Shown here in pieces: positions 1 through 8,298 of a stretch of 64,000 nucleotides of DNA (position 1 is its first letter; every line of letters starts with the position of its first letter). The position numbers and the translations under genes were made by a program. Source of the stretch: Streptomyces lincolnensis (lineage in GTDB: Bacteria; Actinomycetota; Actinomycetes; Streptomycetales; Streptomycetaceae); the NCBI RefSeq assembly GCF_001685355.1, contig NZ_CP016438.1:6882001-6946000 (forward strand), given 5' to 3'. The notes beneath the pieces are model-generated. The model was not told the DNA's origin and did not search any database. It was given only the letters and a program-made list of their open reading frames with translations.

Positions 1-86
1 CGGGGAACTGCGCGACCAGCCACGACGGACCCGCAGCCAACACACAACCTCACACCGCACCCCGCGAAGCGAACCGCACCCCCCGG
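1..86 (-). repeat. Dispersed intergenic repeat, copy 1 (reverse orientation)
   Basis: Read on the minus strand, this segment ends with the module GGCTGGTCGCGCAGTTCCCC and is preceded by a tract (GTTCGCTTCGCGGGGTGCGG, then GTGTGAGGTTGTGTGTTG) that reappears almost unchanged on the plus strand at about 3976-4063. The two copies are therefore inverted relative to each other and enclose the genes from 183 to 3960. The GGTCGCGCAGTTCCCCGCGCCCC motif is, from general familiarity, widespread between Streptomyces genes; its function is unknown to me. The copy runs off the left window edge. Confidence 0.75.
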
Positions 87-182
87 CCTGTGATCGCTCC
101 CGCGTTTGTCACAATGGGCGAACGCTTGTGCGTTCGTTCACAAAACGGCCGATGTCGTCGCAACTCCCACCGAAGGTGACCC

Positions 183-527
183 GTGGACCTCAAGACAGCC
201 TCCGCCATCCGTCGTCTCCGTCTCGTCTCGGCGCCCGAGGCGGTTTCCTTCCTGCTCCTGCTGGTCTGCTCGGTGCTGAAGCGGACCACGGACTTCAATG
301 CGGTGCCCGTGATGGGGATGGTCCACGGCGTCCTCTTCATCCTGTACGTGATCTTCTGGGCCGACGCCTGGAACCGTACGAAGTGGTCCCTGAAGACCGC
401 GGCCCTCTACTTCGTGCTCTCGGTGCTGCCCACCGGCGGGTTCTTCGCGGAGCGCAAGCTCAAGCGGGAGGCCGAGGACGCGGTCATCGCCTCTCGGGCC
501 CGCAAGGAAGGGACCGTGAGCGCGTGA
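183..527 (+). CDS. DUF3817 small integral membrane protein
   Basis: A 114-residue protein starting at GTG 183. It has about three hydrophobic segments (roughly residues 15-33, 45-62 and 70-88) separated by short polar turns. The pattern GMVHG...LYVIFWAD and the closing P-T-G-G-F-F-A-E-R are the family signature I recognise as DUF3817, a small actinobacterial membrane family of unknown function. Its stop codon overlaps the GTG start of the thiamine-binding protein by a GTGA junction, so the pair should be co-translated. A second DUF3817 paralogue lies at 10021-10359, sharing the H-G...Y...F...D and P-T..F-F-.-E-R elements. The role is unknown; the family call is based on pattern only. Confidence 0.85.
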   Translation: MDLKTASAIRRLRLVSAPEAVSFLLLLVCSVLKRTTDFNAVPVMGMVHGVLFILYVIFWADAWNRTKWSLKTAALYFVLSVLPTGGFFAERKLKREAEDAVIASRARKEGTVSA

Positions 528-817
528 TCGTCGCCTTCTCCGTGACGCCGCTGGGCGTGGGCGAGGACGTGGGGGAGTACGTCGCCGACGCCGTCCGGAT
601 CGTGCGTGAGTCCGGTCTGCCGAACCGCACCGACGCGATGTTCACCTCGATCGAGGGCGAGTGGGACGAGGTCATGGACGTCGTCAGGCGTGCCGTCGCC
701 GCCGTGGAGGCGCGGGCGCCGCGTGTCTCGCTGGTCCTGAAGGCGGACATCCGTCCCGGAGTGACCGATGGGCTCACCTCGAAGGTGGAGACGGTGGAGC
801 GGCATCTCGCGCAGTAG
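524..817 (+). CDS. MTH1187/YkoF-family thiamine-binding protein
   Basis: A 97-residue protein. I take the start as GTG 524 because it overlaps the preceding stop (GTGA) and gives the canonical N-terminus [20 protein letters not shown]. Length and motifs (F-S-V-T-P-L-G at the start, [13 protein letters not shown] in the middle, [10 protein letters not shown] near the end) match the MTH1187/YkoF-like ferredoxin-fold family, some of whose members bind thiamine. It probably acts as a small cytoplasmic oligomer. An in-frame extension upstream to 128 exists but has no family similarity. A strong hairpin terminator follows at 841-880. Confidence 0.88.
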   Translation: MIVAFSVTPLGVGEDVGEYVADAVRIVRESGLPNRTDAMFTSIEGEWDEVMDVVRRAVAAVEARAPRVSLVLKADIRPGVTDGLTSKVETVERHLAQ

Positions 818-840
818 CGGTAGCAGTAGGTACCTGAAGG

Positions 841-880
841 ACGAGAAAACCCCGGCCCGCGCGGGCCGGGGTTTTCTCGT
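841..880 (+). terminator. Rho-independent-type terminator
   Basis: A perfect 20-bp palindrome (ACGAGAAAACCCCGGCCCGC followed by its exact complement) starts 23 bp after the stop at 817. The outer arm is A-rich on the left and T-rich on the right, giving a GC stem followed by GTTTTCTCGT. It ends the DUF3817/thiamine-binding transcript and insulates the next operon. Confidence 0.85.
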
Positions 881-888
881 GCCTGCTG

Positions 889-948
889 TTTGAGCGATCG
901 CTCAAAACCAGGTACCGTCTGGCTCAGGAAGCTTGAGCGATCGCTCAA
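889..948 (+). promoter_or_regulatory. Twin TetR-type operator upstream of the SRPBCC operon
   Basis: Two near-identical perfect palindromes: TTTGAGCGATCGCTCAAA at 889-906 and TTGAGCGATCGCTCAA at 933-948. Their centres are 43 bp apart (about four helical turns), and they flank the only sequence available for a promoter before ATG 975. The TetR-family gene 2401-3051 is the last or second-last gene of the downstream operon, so autoregulation by that protein is the simplest reading (inference). Confidence 0.75.
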
Positions 949-974
949 ACAATGAGCCCACCTGGGGGATTCAC

Positions 975-1727
975 ATGGGTCTCTACATCGAGGCACACAT
1001 CCGTGCCGATCTCGACGACCTCTGGGCCCGGACGCAGGATCCGTCCCAGCACCAGCGCTGGGACCTCCGATTCACCGAGATCTCCTACCTTCCGCGCGCG
1101 GAGGGCGAGCCGCAGCGCTTCCGGTACGCCACCCGCGTCCTGCCCGGCCTCACGGTCGCCGGCACCGGGGTCTCCGCGGGTGAACGGGAGCGCCCCGACG
1201 GCACCCGCACCTCGGCCCTGCGCTTCGCCTGCCCGCACCCGCTCTCCCTGCTGGCCGAGGGCAGCGGCTACTGGCGCTACGTCCCCGACGGCGACGGTGT
1301 CCGCTTCCTCACCGGCTACGACTACCGCCCCCGCTGGGGCGCCTTCGGCGCGCCGGTCGACCGCCTGCTCTTCCGCCCCCTCATGGGATGGGCCACGGCC
1401 TGGTCCTTCGACCGCCTGCGCCTCTGGCTGGAGCAGGGCATCAGCCCCGAGCGGGCCCGCCTGAACTGGCTCATGGAACTGCTGGTCCGGGCCCTGGTCC
1501 TCACCGTGTGCGGAGTCGGACTGGCCACGGAGTCGGTCCTCCCCGCCTTCGGCCCGCTCGCCGCGTCGGTGGCGTTCCTCTGGCCGCTCCTCCTGGCGGC
1601 CGTGTGCTGCCTGGCCCTCCTCGCGCCGCCGCTGCCCCGTACCCCGGCCGCCCGCCGCTGCCTGCGCCAGCCGCCCACCCCCGTCAGCGCGCCCCGCCTG
1701 CTGCGCACCCTGGAGACCCCGCGATGA
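975..1727 (+). CDS. SRPBCC-fold protein with C-terminal membrane segments
   Basis: A 250-residue protein with ATG 975, preceded by CTGGGGGAT as ribosome site. An upstream in-frame TTG at 933 lies inside the operator and is rejected. Residues 1-150 resemble the SRPBCC/polyketide-cyclase-like ligand-binding fold: GLYIEAHIRADLDDLWARTQDPSQHQRWD is the classic N-terminal strand and helix with a W at the end. Residues about 170-220 are two hydrophobic helices, so the ligand-binding domain is probably tethered to the membrane. The stop overlaps the next start (ATGA), so it is coupled to the DUF4166 gene. Ligand unknown; lipid or hydrophobic small molecules are usual for the fold. Confidence 0.72.
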   Translation: MGLYIEAHIRADLDDLWARTQDPSQHQRWDLRFTEISYLPRAEGEPQRFRYATRVLPGLTVAGTGVSAGERERPDGTRTSALRFACPHPLSLLAEGSGYWRYVPDGDGVRFLTGYDYRPRWGAFGAPVDRLLFRPLMGWATAWSFDRLRLWLEQGISPERARLNWLMELLVRALVLTVCGVGLATESVLPAFGPLAASVAFLWPLLLAAVCCLALLAPPLPRTPAARRCLRQPPTPVSAPRLLRTLETPR

Positions 1728-2404
1728 CCTCGATCTTCCGTACCGTCATGGGCGCCGACTTCGACCGTCTCCACCCCCAGTTGCAGCGCCGTTTCTCCGT
1801 GGGCCTGGCGAGCGGTGAGGCCTGCACGGGCCGGGGGGTGATGGACCGCGTCTGGCACGGCCCCGCGTTCGTCAAGCCGTTCCTGGCGCTCGGCACGACC
1901 CGGAACATCCTGGTCCCGAGAGCCGGCCGGCACGTCCCCTTCACCATCGAGAACGTCCCGTACACGGACACCCACGGCCGTGAGACGGTGACTTTCGTGC
2001 GCACCTTCCACCTCCCCGGCCGCCCCCGCCGCTTCGACGCCCAGATGGTGCTGAGCCCCAAGGGCGACCGCGTCCTCGACTACCTCGGCACCCACCAGCA
2101 CCTCGCCAGCGACCTCCACCTGCGCGCCGAGCCCGACGGCTCGCTGCTCATCCGCTCCGGCGAACACCGCTTCCGGGAGGGACCGGTGGACGTCCGCGTC
2201 CCCGACCTGATCGGCGCCGACGCGGAGGTCCGGGAGTCCTACGACGACACGACCGGCCGTTTCCACATCAAGGTGCGCGTGGTCAACAAGTACGTCGGCC
2301 CGCTCTTCGGCTACGAGGGCTCGTTCGAGGCGACGTACACCGACATCGCGACCTGCGGCGTACGCCCCGGCCTGCGACCGGTGCGCGAGGAGTCCCGCGC
2401 GTGA
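1724..2404 (+). CDS. DUF4166 domain protein
   Basis: A 226-residue protein; the start ATG 1724 overlaps the previous stop. FDRLHPQLQRRFSVG near the N-terminus, then GVMDRVWHGP, NVPYTDTHGRETVTFVRTFHLPG and the C-terminal F-G-Y-E-G-S-F are features I associate with DUF4166, a domain found in proteins of unknown function and often next to SRPBCC or saccharopine-dehydrogenase-like proteins. No signal peptide or membrane segment is visible. Its stop overlaps GTG 2401 of the TetR gene (GTGA), so three genes form one translationally coupled unit. Function not assigned. Confidence 0.75.
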   Translation: MTSIFRTVMGADFDRLHPQLQRRFSVGLASGEACTGRGVMDRVWHGPAFVKPFLALGTTRNILVPRAGRHVPFTIENVPYTDTHGRETVTFVRTFHLPGRPRRFDAQMVLSPKGDRVLDYLGTHQHLASDLHLRAEPDGSLLIRSGEHRFREGPVDVRVPDLIGADAEVRESYDDTTGRFHIKVRVVNKYVGPLFGYEGSFEATYTDIATCGVRPGLRPVREESRA

Positions 2405-3051
2405 GCCCCGAGACGGCCAAGTCCCAGGAGACGAAGGCCAAACTCCTGGAGGGAGCCCTGCGCACCCTCACCGAACAGGGCATCGCCAAGACATCGGCCC
2501 GCACGGTGGCGGCCACGGCCGGAGTCAACCAGGCGCTGGTCTTCTACCACTTCGGCTCCGTCGACGAACTCCTCGTGGCCGCCTGCCACTACGGCGCCGA
2601 GCGCGCGGTCGCGCCGTACCGGGAACGGTTCGCGGAGGTGACCTCGCTGTCCGAACTCCTCACCGTGGGACGGCAGATCCACGAGGAGGAGCGCGCCGGC
2701 GGCCATGTCGCCCTCCTCGGCCAGCTGCTGGCCGGTGCCCAGACCCACGACACCCTCGGCCCGGCCACCGCGGCCGGACTCCACCTGTGGATCTCCGAGA
2801 TCGAGAAGGTCCTCACCCGGGTCCTCGCGGACACCCCCTTCGGCGAGTTCACCGACCCCGCCGGCCTCGCCCGCGCCGTCGCCGCGTCCTTCGTGGGCAT
2901 CGAGCTCTACGAAGGGGTCGACGCGGCAGGAGCGACGGCCGCCCTGGACGCCCTGGAGCAACTCGGCGCACTCGTCGCCGCGTTGGAGGACCTGGGTCCG
3001 GTCGCCCAGCGAGCGGTGCGCCACCATCTCCGCAGGACAGGCCGCCGCTGA
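2401..3051 (+). CDS. TetR/AcrR-family transcriptional regulator
   Basis: A 216-residue regulator. Residues about 10-56 form the TetR helix-turn-helix: LLEGALRTLTEQGIAKTSAR, then TVAATAGVNQALVFYHFGS, the family Y-H-F signature. The C-terminal 150 residues are alpha-helical, as expected of a ligand-binding/dimerisation domain. GTG 2401 overlaps the DUF4166 stop. As part of the operon it probably represses itself by binding the TTGAGCGATCGCTCAA sites at 889-948 (inference). The inducer could be the ligand bound by the SRPBCC or DUF4166 proteins or the substrate of the downstream lactonase; nothing in the sequence decides this. Confidence 0.9.
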   Translation: MSPETAKSQETKAKLLEGALRTLTEQGIAKTSARTVAATAGVNQALVFYHFGSVDELLVAACHYGAERAVAPYRERFAEVTSLSELLTVGRQIHEEERAGGHVALLGQLLAGAQTHDTLGPATAAGLHLWISEIEKVLTRVLADTPFGEFTDPAGLARAVAASFVGIELYEGVDAAGATAALDALEQLGALVAALEDLGPVAQRAVRHHLRRTGRR

Positions 3052-3074
3052 TCACCCCACCCCGGGAGGACACC

Positions 3075-4004
3075 ATGCCCGCCGACAGCCCGTACGAGAT
3101 CCTCGACGACCGCTTCCGCACCGAACGGTGCGTGAACGGGGACAGCAGGCTGGAGGTGCTGCACGACGGTTCCCGCTGGGCCGAGGGCCCGCTCTACATC
3201 CCCGCCTGGCGTCAGCTGATCTGGAGCGACATCCCCAACGACCGCATCCTGCGCTGGGACGAGGCCACCGGCACGGTCGGCACCTTCCGCACCCCGGCCG
3301 GCCACAGCAACGGCAACACCCTCGACCGCCAGGGCCGCCTGGTCACCTGCGAACAGGGCAACCGCCGCGTCACCCGCACCGAGCCCGACGGCAGCATCAC
3401 CGTCCTCGCCGACCGCTTCAACGGCAAGCGCCTCAACAGCCCCAACGACTCCGCCGTCCGCTCCGACGGCACCGTCTGGTTCTCCGACCCCGACTTCGGC
3501 ATCCTCACCGACTACGAGGGCCATCGTGCCGACCCCGAGATCGGCGCGTGCAACGTCTACCGGATCGACCCCGTCACCGGCCGGGTCCACCTCGCCGCCG
3601 ACGGCTTCGACGGGCCCAACGGCGTCATCCTCTCCCCGGACGAGCAGCACCTCTACGTCTCCGACTCCCGCGCCGCCCGCATCCACGTCTTCGCCATCCA
3701 GCCGGACGGCACCCTCTCCCACGGCAAGGTCTTCGCCGAGGCCCGCACCGGCGTCCACTTCGACAACATCCGCCTCGACGACGAGGGCCGTCTCTGGGCT
3801 GCCGCCCTGGCCGACGGCATCCACTGCTACGCCCCCGACGGCACGCTCCTCGGCCGCGTCCGCGTCCCCGAGCCCGTCTCCAACCTCACCTTCGGCGGCC
3901 CCAAGAACAACCGCCTCTTCATCACCGCGACGACCTCCCTGTATTCCCTCCTCATGTCCGTGACCGGGGTCCCACGCGGGTTCGCTTCGCGGGGTGCGGT
4001 GTGA
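3075..4004 (+). CDS. SMP-30/gluconolactonase family protein (repeat-derived C-terminus)
   Basis: A 309-residue six-bladed beta-propeller lactonase-like protein, ATG 3075 with AGGA six bases upstream. The metal-ligand positions of the SMP-30 family are present: E37 in WAEGPLY, N124 in SPND and D197 in YVSDS, with PNGV after N182. Such enzymes hydrolyse sugar or other lactones in the cytoplasm using a divalent metal. It lies 23 bp after the TetR gene, so it is probably in the same operon. The last eleven residues (GVPRGFASRGAV) are encoded by the intergenic repeat that begins near 3976, so the natural C-terminus appears to have been replaced or extended by repeat DNA. The propeller itself looks complete. 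Confidence 0.88.
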   Translation: MPADSPYEILDDRFRTERCVNGDSRLEVLHDGSRWAEGPLYIPAWRQLIWSDIPNDRILRWDEATGTVGTFRTPAGHSNGNTLDRQGRLVTCEQGNRRVTRTEPDGSITVLADRFNGKRLNSPNDSAVRSDGTVWFSDPDFGILTDYEGHRADPEIGACNVYRIDPVTGRVHLAADGFDGPNGVILSPDEQHLYVSDSRAARIHVFAIQPDGTLSHGKVFAEARTGVHFDNIRLDDEGRLWAAALADGIHCYAPDGTLLGRVRVPEPVSNLTFGGPKNNRLFITATTSLYSLLMSVTGVPRGFASRGAV

Positions 4005-4190
4005 GGTTGTGTGTTGTCTGCGGGTGGGTGGGGGCTGGTCGCGCAGTTCCCCGCGCCCCTAAAAGAGGGCGTCCGCAGTTGCCGTAGGGGTGGATGTGCG
4101 GGTTTCGCCTTCTGGGGTGTCTTGTTCGGTCGTATGGCGGGTGCGGGTTCGTTGTGGCTGGTCGCGCAGTTCCCCGCGCCCCTGGAAAGC
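3976..4190 (+). repeat. Dispersed intergenic repeat, copies 2 and 3
   Basis: Copy 2 (about 3976-4063) contains the same leading tract as the copy at 1-86 and ends in GGCTGGTCGCGCAGTTCCCC followed by GCGCCCCT. Copy 3 (about 4148-4183) repeats GTTGTGGCTGGTCGCGCAG and TTCCCCGCGCCCCTGGAAAG in the same orientation about 120 bp further on. Copy 2 starts inside the 3' end of the SMP-30 gene. Copies 1 and 2 face opposite ways. Confidence 0.75.
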
Positions 4191-4539
4191 GGAAGTCGCC
4201 GTCAGGCATGAGGCGCCCCCGGGCCGTAGGCGCTGTGGCCGCCCACGGCGGTAAGGGGACGGGGCGGGGGGTGTCCGCCCGCAGCGTCCGGCGTCCAACA
4301 CGCAGCACCTCCAGGCCCGACAGCACCGCCGGACCGAGGACGGAGACCCCCCGACCCGGCCCCGACCCACAACACGACAGTGGGCGCTACAGAAACCCCC
4401 ACCGGACCCGCACAGCGCGCCGCAGGCGTCAGACGCCCACAACCGCCGGAGGCAACCCGCCTGGACGCCCCCAGTTCGACACGCCCGAAAAACTCCACTT
4501 TTGTGTGGGTAGAGGCTCGTTCGATCACTGGAGGGCGCT
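4191..4539 (+). other. Intergenic region upstream of cslA, no gene seen
   Basis: About 350 bp of GC-rich sequence with no convincing ORF, hairpin or consensus promoter. AT content rises just before cslA (around 4485-4510: GAAAAACTCCACTTTTGTG), which is where a promoter would be expected. The cslA ribosome site GGAGGG lies at 4530-4535. Confidence 0.5.
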
Positions 4540-6330
4540 GTGCGGCCGGAGGGCTACGACTACGACACCTACAGCCGACTCGCGGGACCCCTCACGGAGC
4601 CGTCCCGCGAGGCCGCTCACCAGGTGCAGTACACCTCGCTCCTCGCGCGCGAGCCCCGCCGAATACGAGCCGTCCTGCTGATGACCCTCGCGCCAATCCT
4701 CACCGGCGCCCTGCTGGTCTACCTCGTCTGGCCCACCCACTGGGTGGAACGCGAGGGCGCCGACGCCTGGATGGTGCGCCTCGACATCGTGATGCTGATA
4801 TCCATCGGGCTCATCGAACTGTTCATGGTCGTCAACGTCGCCTCCGTCGCCCACGCCACCCTCGTGGCCCGGGACCCCGTCCCCGTCACCCCCGAGCCCG
4901 GCACCCGAGTCGCCTTCCTCACCACGTACGTCCCGGGCAAGGAACCCCTGGACATGGTCCGCGCCACCCTCGAAGGCGCCACGAGGATCACCCACACAGG
5001 ACGACTCGACGTCTGGCTCCTCGACGAGGGCGACGACGAACAGGCCAAGGCCCTCTGCGCGGAGCTGGGCGTGCGCCACTTCACCCGCCACGGCGTCCCG
5101 GAGTGGAACAGGACCAAGGGCGTCCACAAGGCCCGCACCAAGCACGGCAACTACAACGCCTGGATCGCGATGCACGGCGACGCGTACGAGTTCTTCGCCT
5201 CCGTGGACACCGACCACGTCCCGCTCCCCAACTTCCTGGAGCGGATGATGGGTTACTTCCGCGACCCGGACGTCGCCTTCGTCGTGGGCCCCCAGGTCTA
5301 CGGCAACTACCACAACCCCGTCACCAAGGCGGCGGAGTCGCAGCAGTTCCTCTTCCACGCGCTCATCCAGCGCGCCGGCAACCGCTACCGCGCCCCCATG
5401 TTCGTCGGCACCAACAACGTCGTACGCATCGAGGCCGTCAAGCAGATCGGCGGACTCTACGACTCGATCACCGAGGACATGGCCACCGGCTTCGAGCTCC
5501 ACCGGCACCGCAACCCGAGGACGAGGAACCACTGGCGCTCGGTCTACACGCCCGACGTTCTCGCCGTGGGGGAGGGCCCGGCCTCCTGGACGGACTTCTT
5601 CACCCAGCAGCTGCGCTGGTCGAGGGGCACCTACGAGACGCTGTTCAAGCAGTACTGGAAGGCGCCGTTCACGATGCCTCCCGGCCGCCTCTTCTCGTAC
5701 ACGCTCATGCTCGTCTACTACCCGATGACGGCGGTCAACTGGCTGCTCGGCATCCTGAGCTGCTTCCTCTTCCTCTGGTTCGGTGCCTCCGGCACCCAGG
5801 TCGCCGCCTCCGTCTGGCTGATGCTGTACAGCGACGCGGCGGCCCTCCAGATCGGCCTCTACCTCTGGAACCGCCGCCACAACGTCTCCCCGCACGAACC
5901 GGAGGGGTCGGGCGGCCTCGCCGGCATGGCGATGTCGGCGCTCTCGGCCCCCATCTATCTGAAGTCCCTCGGCGAGGCCCTCGTCCGCCGCCCCAGCCGC
6001 TTCGTCGTCACCCCCAAGGGTGGCGACACGAGCCCGGACCGGCTGCTCACCTTCCGGATCCATCTCTTCTGGGCGGCTCTCCTCGCGACCTCGCTCGCCG
6101 CCTCGGTCGTCCTCGACCACACGCATGTGGCCATGCGCACCTGGGCGGTCCTGGCGATGGCGATCTCCCTGGCGCCGGTCGCGGTGTGGTCCGCCACGCA
6201 GCTCAAGGAGCGCAGGGAACGGCAGACCCTCCACGCCCCCGCACGGACCACCGTCGACGGCGCCGAGCCCGCCCTCGCCACCACGGGAGCGTCCTCGTCC
6301 GTCTCCGGCACCACGACAGGAGGCAACTAG
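4540..6330 (+). CDS. cslA: CslA, cellulose-synthase-like glycosyltransferase family 2
   Basis: A 596-residue membrane glycosyltransferase; GTG 4540 is preceded by GGAGGG. Two N-terminal membrane helices (about 43-63 and 82-104) precede the GT2 catalytic domain with the processive-synthase motifs: D162 in DEGDD, DTD at 223-225, TED at 311-313 and QQLRW at 356-360. Several further membrane helices follow (about 390-440 and 495-540). In Streptomyces, CslA works at hyphal tips with DivIVA and is needed for a beta-glucan-type polymer, aerial growth and attachment (established for S. coelicolor and S. lividans). It is followed after 3 bp by glxA, its usual partner, and then a GH6 hydrolase on the opposite strand. 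No missing motif. Confidence 0.93.
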   Translation: MRPEGYDYDTYSRLAGPLTEPSREAAHQVQYTSLLAREPRRIRAVLLMTLAPILTGALLVYLVWPTHWVEREGADAWMVRLDIVMLISIGLIELFMVVNVASVAHATLVARDPVPVTPEPGTRVAFLTTYVPGKEPLDMVRATLEGATRITHTGRLDVWLLDEGDDEQAKALCAELGVRHFTRHGVPEWNRTKGVHKARTKHGNYNAWIAMHGDAYEFFASVDTDHVPLPNFLERMMGYFRDPDVAFVVGPQVYGNYHNPVTKAAESQQFLFHALIQRAGNRYRAPMFVGTNNVVRIEAVKQIGGLYDSITEDMATGFELHRHRNPRTRNHWRSVYTPDVLAVGEGPASWTDFFTQQLRWSRGTYETLFKQYWKAPFTMPPGRLFSYTLMLVYYPMTAVNWLLGILSCFLFLWFGASGTQVAASVWLMLYSDAAALQIGLYLWNRRHNVSPHEPEGSGGLAGMAMSALSAPIYLKSLGEALVRRPSRFVVTPKGGDTSPDRLLTFRIHLFWAALLATSLAASVVLDHTHVAMRTWAVLAMAISLAPVAVWSATQLKERRERQTLHAPARTTVDGAEPALATTGASSSVSGTTTGGN

Positions 6331-6333
6331 GCC

Positions 6334-8292
6334 ATGGCCTACCAGCCGTCGCGAAAGACCAAGAAGACCGTCCTGGGCATCGGGGGCGTGGCGATCCTGG
6401 CCGGCCTGAACGCCCCGGCCGCGCTGGACTTCGCGGGCGAGAAGTACCACGAGTACAAGATCGCCCAGCCGGAGTACAAGGCCCGGTACGGCAGTTGGAC
6501 CCAGGTCGGCATCCCGGAGGAGTACCGCACCAACGCCATCCACGCGGCGCTCCTGCACACCGGCAAGGTGCTCATCGTCGCCGGGTCGGGCAACGAGCAG
6601 AAGAAGTTCGACGAGGGGTCCTTCGACACCGTCCTGTGGGATCCGAAGGCGAACACCTTCAAGAAGATCCCCACCCCGGACGACTTCTTCTGCTCGGGCC
6701 ACGCCCAACTCCCCGACGGGCGCCTCCTCGTGGCCGGCGGCACCGCCCGCTACGAGCTTCTGGACGGCGAGGTGGAACGGGCCGGCGGCGGGATGCGGGT
6801 GAAGAACGAGAACCCCGACAGGCCGGTGTTCCTGAAGAAGGGCACCCGCTTCCGCTCGCCCGCCGGCGTCGAGTACGTCACCCGGTTCGACGTCACGGTC
6901 CCCAAGGCCAAGCGCTCCTTCCAGGTCACCTACAACAAGCGGGGCGTCATGCAGCCCTGGCGGACGAAGGTCACCGCGAGCGAGGCCCGGGTCTTCGTCG
7001 AGGCCACCGAGGCGGGCCCGATGTCGGTCACCGAGAAGCAGGCCCAGTACGAGATCGTGGGGCTGAAGGGCAGGGACGCGAACAACACGTACGGCCTCAG
7101 CGAGCGGATCAGCCTCGACAAGCAGGACTTCCAGGGGATCCGCGCGGCCTACGAGTTCGACCCGGTCGCCGAGCGGTACATCCCCGTCGACCCGATGGAC
7201 AAGGCGCGCTGGTACCCGACCCTGGTCGGTCTGGAGGACGGCCGTGTCCTCGCCGTCTCCGGCCTCGACGACGTCGGCGCGATCGACCCCGGCGACAACG
7301 AGATCTACGACCCGAGAACCAAGAAGTGGTCACCGGGCCCCAAGCGGTACTTCCCGACCTACCCGGCGCTGTTCCTCACCAAGGGAGGCAAGCTCTTCTA
7401 CCCGGCCTCCAACGCCGGTTACGGCCCGGCCGAGATGGGCCGCGAGCCCGGGTTGTGGGACCTGCGCAGGAACACCTTCCAGAAGGTCCCCGGCCTGCGC
7501 GACCCCGACGAGACCGAGACGTCGGCCTCGCTGCTCCTGCCGCCCGCCCAGGACCAGAAGGTGATGATCCTGGGCGGCGGGGGCGTCGGCGAGTCGAAGA
7601 AGTCGACACCGCGCACGGCCGTCGTCGACCTGAAGAAGGACAACCCGGTCTTCGAGGACGGCCCCAACCTGCCGCAGGGCACGCGCTACCTGAACAGCGT
7701 GATCATGCCGGACGACACGGTGTTCACGGCCAACGGCTCCGAGGACTACCGCGGCCGCAGCGCAAGCAACATCCTCAAGGCGCAGTTCTACGACCCCAAG
7801 GACAACGTCTTCCGCGAGGCCGCGGCCCCGAAGGTGGGCCGCAACTACCACTCGGAGGCGCTGCTGCTGCCCGACGGCCGGGTCGCCACCTTCGGTTCGG
7901 ACCCGCTCTTCGACGACCAGCAGAACACCAAGCTCGGCCACTTCGAGCAGCGCATGGAGATCTTCACCCCGCCCGCCCTGCACAGGAACGGCGCCGACAG
8001 GCCCGTACTGAAGGACGGTCCGCGGACGCTCGACGAGCGGCACAGCGTGACCTACCCGACCGGCCACCCGGAGCGGATCGTCAAGGCCCGGCTGATGCGG
8101 CCCAGCGCGGTCACGCACACGACCGACGTCGAACAGCGGTCCATCGAGCTCCGGTTGACCAAGGACGCGCGTTCGGTGACGGTCGAGGTGCCGAAGGACC
8201 CGACGCTCGTGCCGCCCGGCTGGTACATGCTGTTCGTGACGGACGCGGACGGCACACCGTCCGAGGCCAAGTGGATCCACGTACGCGACTGA
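6334..8292 (+). CDS. glxA: GlxA, radical copper oxidase (galactose-oxidase-like)
   Basis: A 652-residue protein, ATG 6334 with AGGAGGCAAC upstream, 3 bp after cslA. An N-terminal hydrophobic anchor (about 11-30) is followed by a kelch-type propeller and a C-terminal immunoglobulin-like domain. By alignment with the galactose-oxidase pattern, the cofactor residues are C120 (FFCSGH) cross-linked to Y294 (ARWYPT), stacking W293, and copper ligands Y505-H506 (GRNYHS) and H595 (VTHTT); these assignments are inference from motif positions. GlxA oxidises glycans at hyphal tips and is needed with CslA for morphogenesis in S. lividans. Maturation requires copper delivery and DtpA, not encoded here. 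Confidence 0.93.
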   Translation: MAYQPSRKTKKTVLGIGGVAILAGLNAPAALDFAGEKYHEYKIAQPEYKARYGSWTQVGIPEEYRTNAIHAALLHTGKVLIVAGSGNEQKKFDEGSFDTVLWDPKANTFKKIPTPDDFFCSGHAQLPDGRLLVAGGTARYELLDGEVERAGGGMRVKNENPDRPVFLKKGTRFRSPAGVEYVTRFDVTVPKAKRSFQVTYNKRGVMQPWRTKVTASEARVFVEATEAGPMSVTEKQAQYEIVGLKGRDANNTYGLSERISLDKQDFQGIRAAYEFDPVAERYIPVDPMDKARWYPTLVGLEDGRVLAVSGLDDVGAIDPGDNEIYDPRTKKWSPGPKRYFPTYPALFLTKGGKLFYPASNAGYGPAEMGREPGLWDLRRNTFQKVPGLRDPDETETSASLLLPPAQDQKVMILGGGGVGESKKSTPRTAVVDLKKDNPVFEDGPNLPQGTRYLNSVIMPDDTVFTANGSEDYRGRSASNILKAQFYDPKDNVFREAAAPKVGRNYHSEALLLPDGRVATFGSDPLFDDQQNTKLGHFEQRMEIFTPPALHRNGADRPVLKDGPRTLDERHSVTYPTGHPERIVKARLMRPSAVTHTTDVEQRSIELRLTKDARSVTVEVPKDPTLVPPGWYMLFVTDADGTPSEAKWIHVRD

Positions 8293-8298
8293 ACCGGC

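Noticed and set aside
50..340. Minus-strand ORF ending in RFASRGAV, like the SMP-30 C-terminus
   Set aside because: The similarity comes from the inverted intergenic repeat at 1-86; the rest is antisense to the DUF3817 gene.
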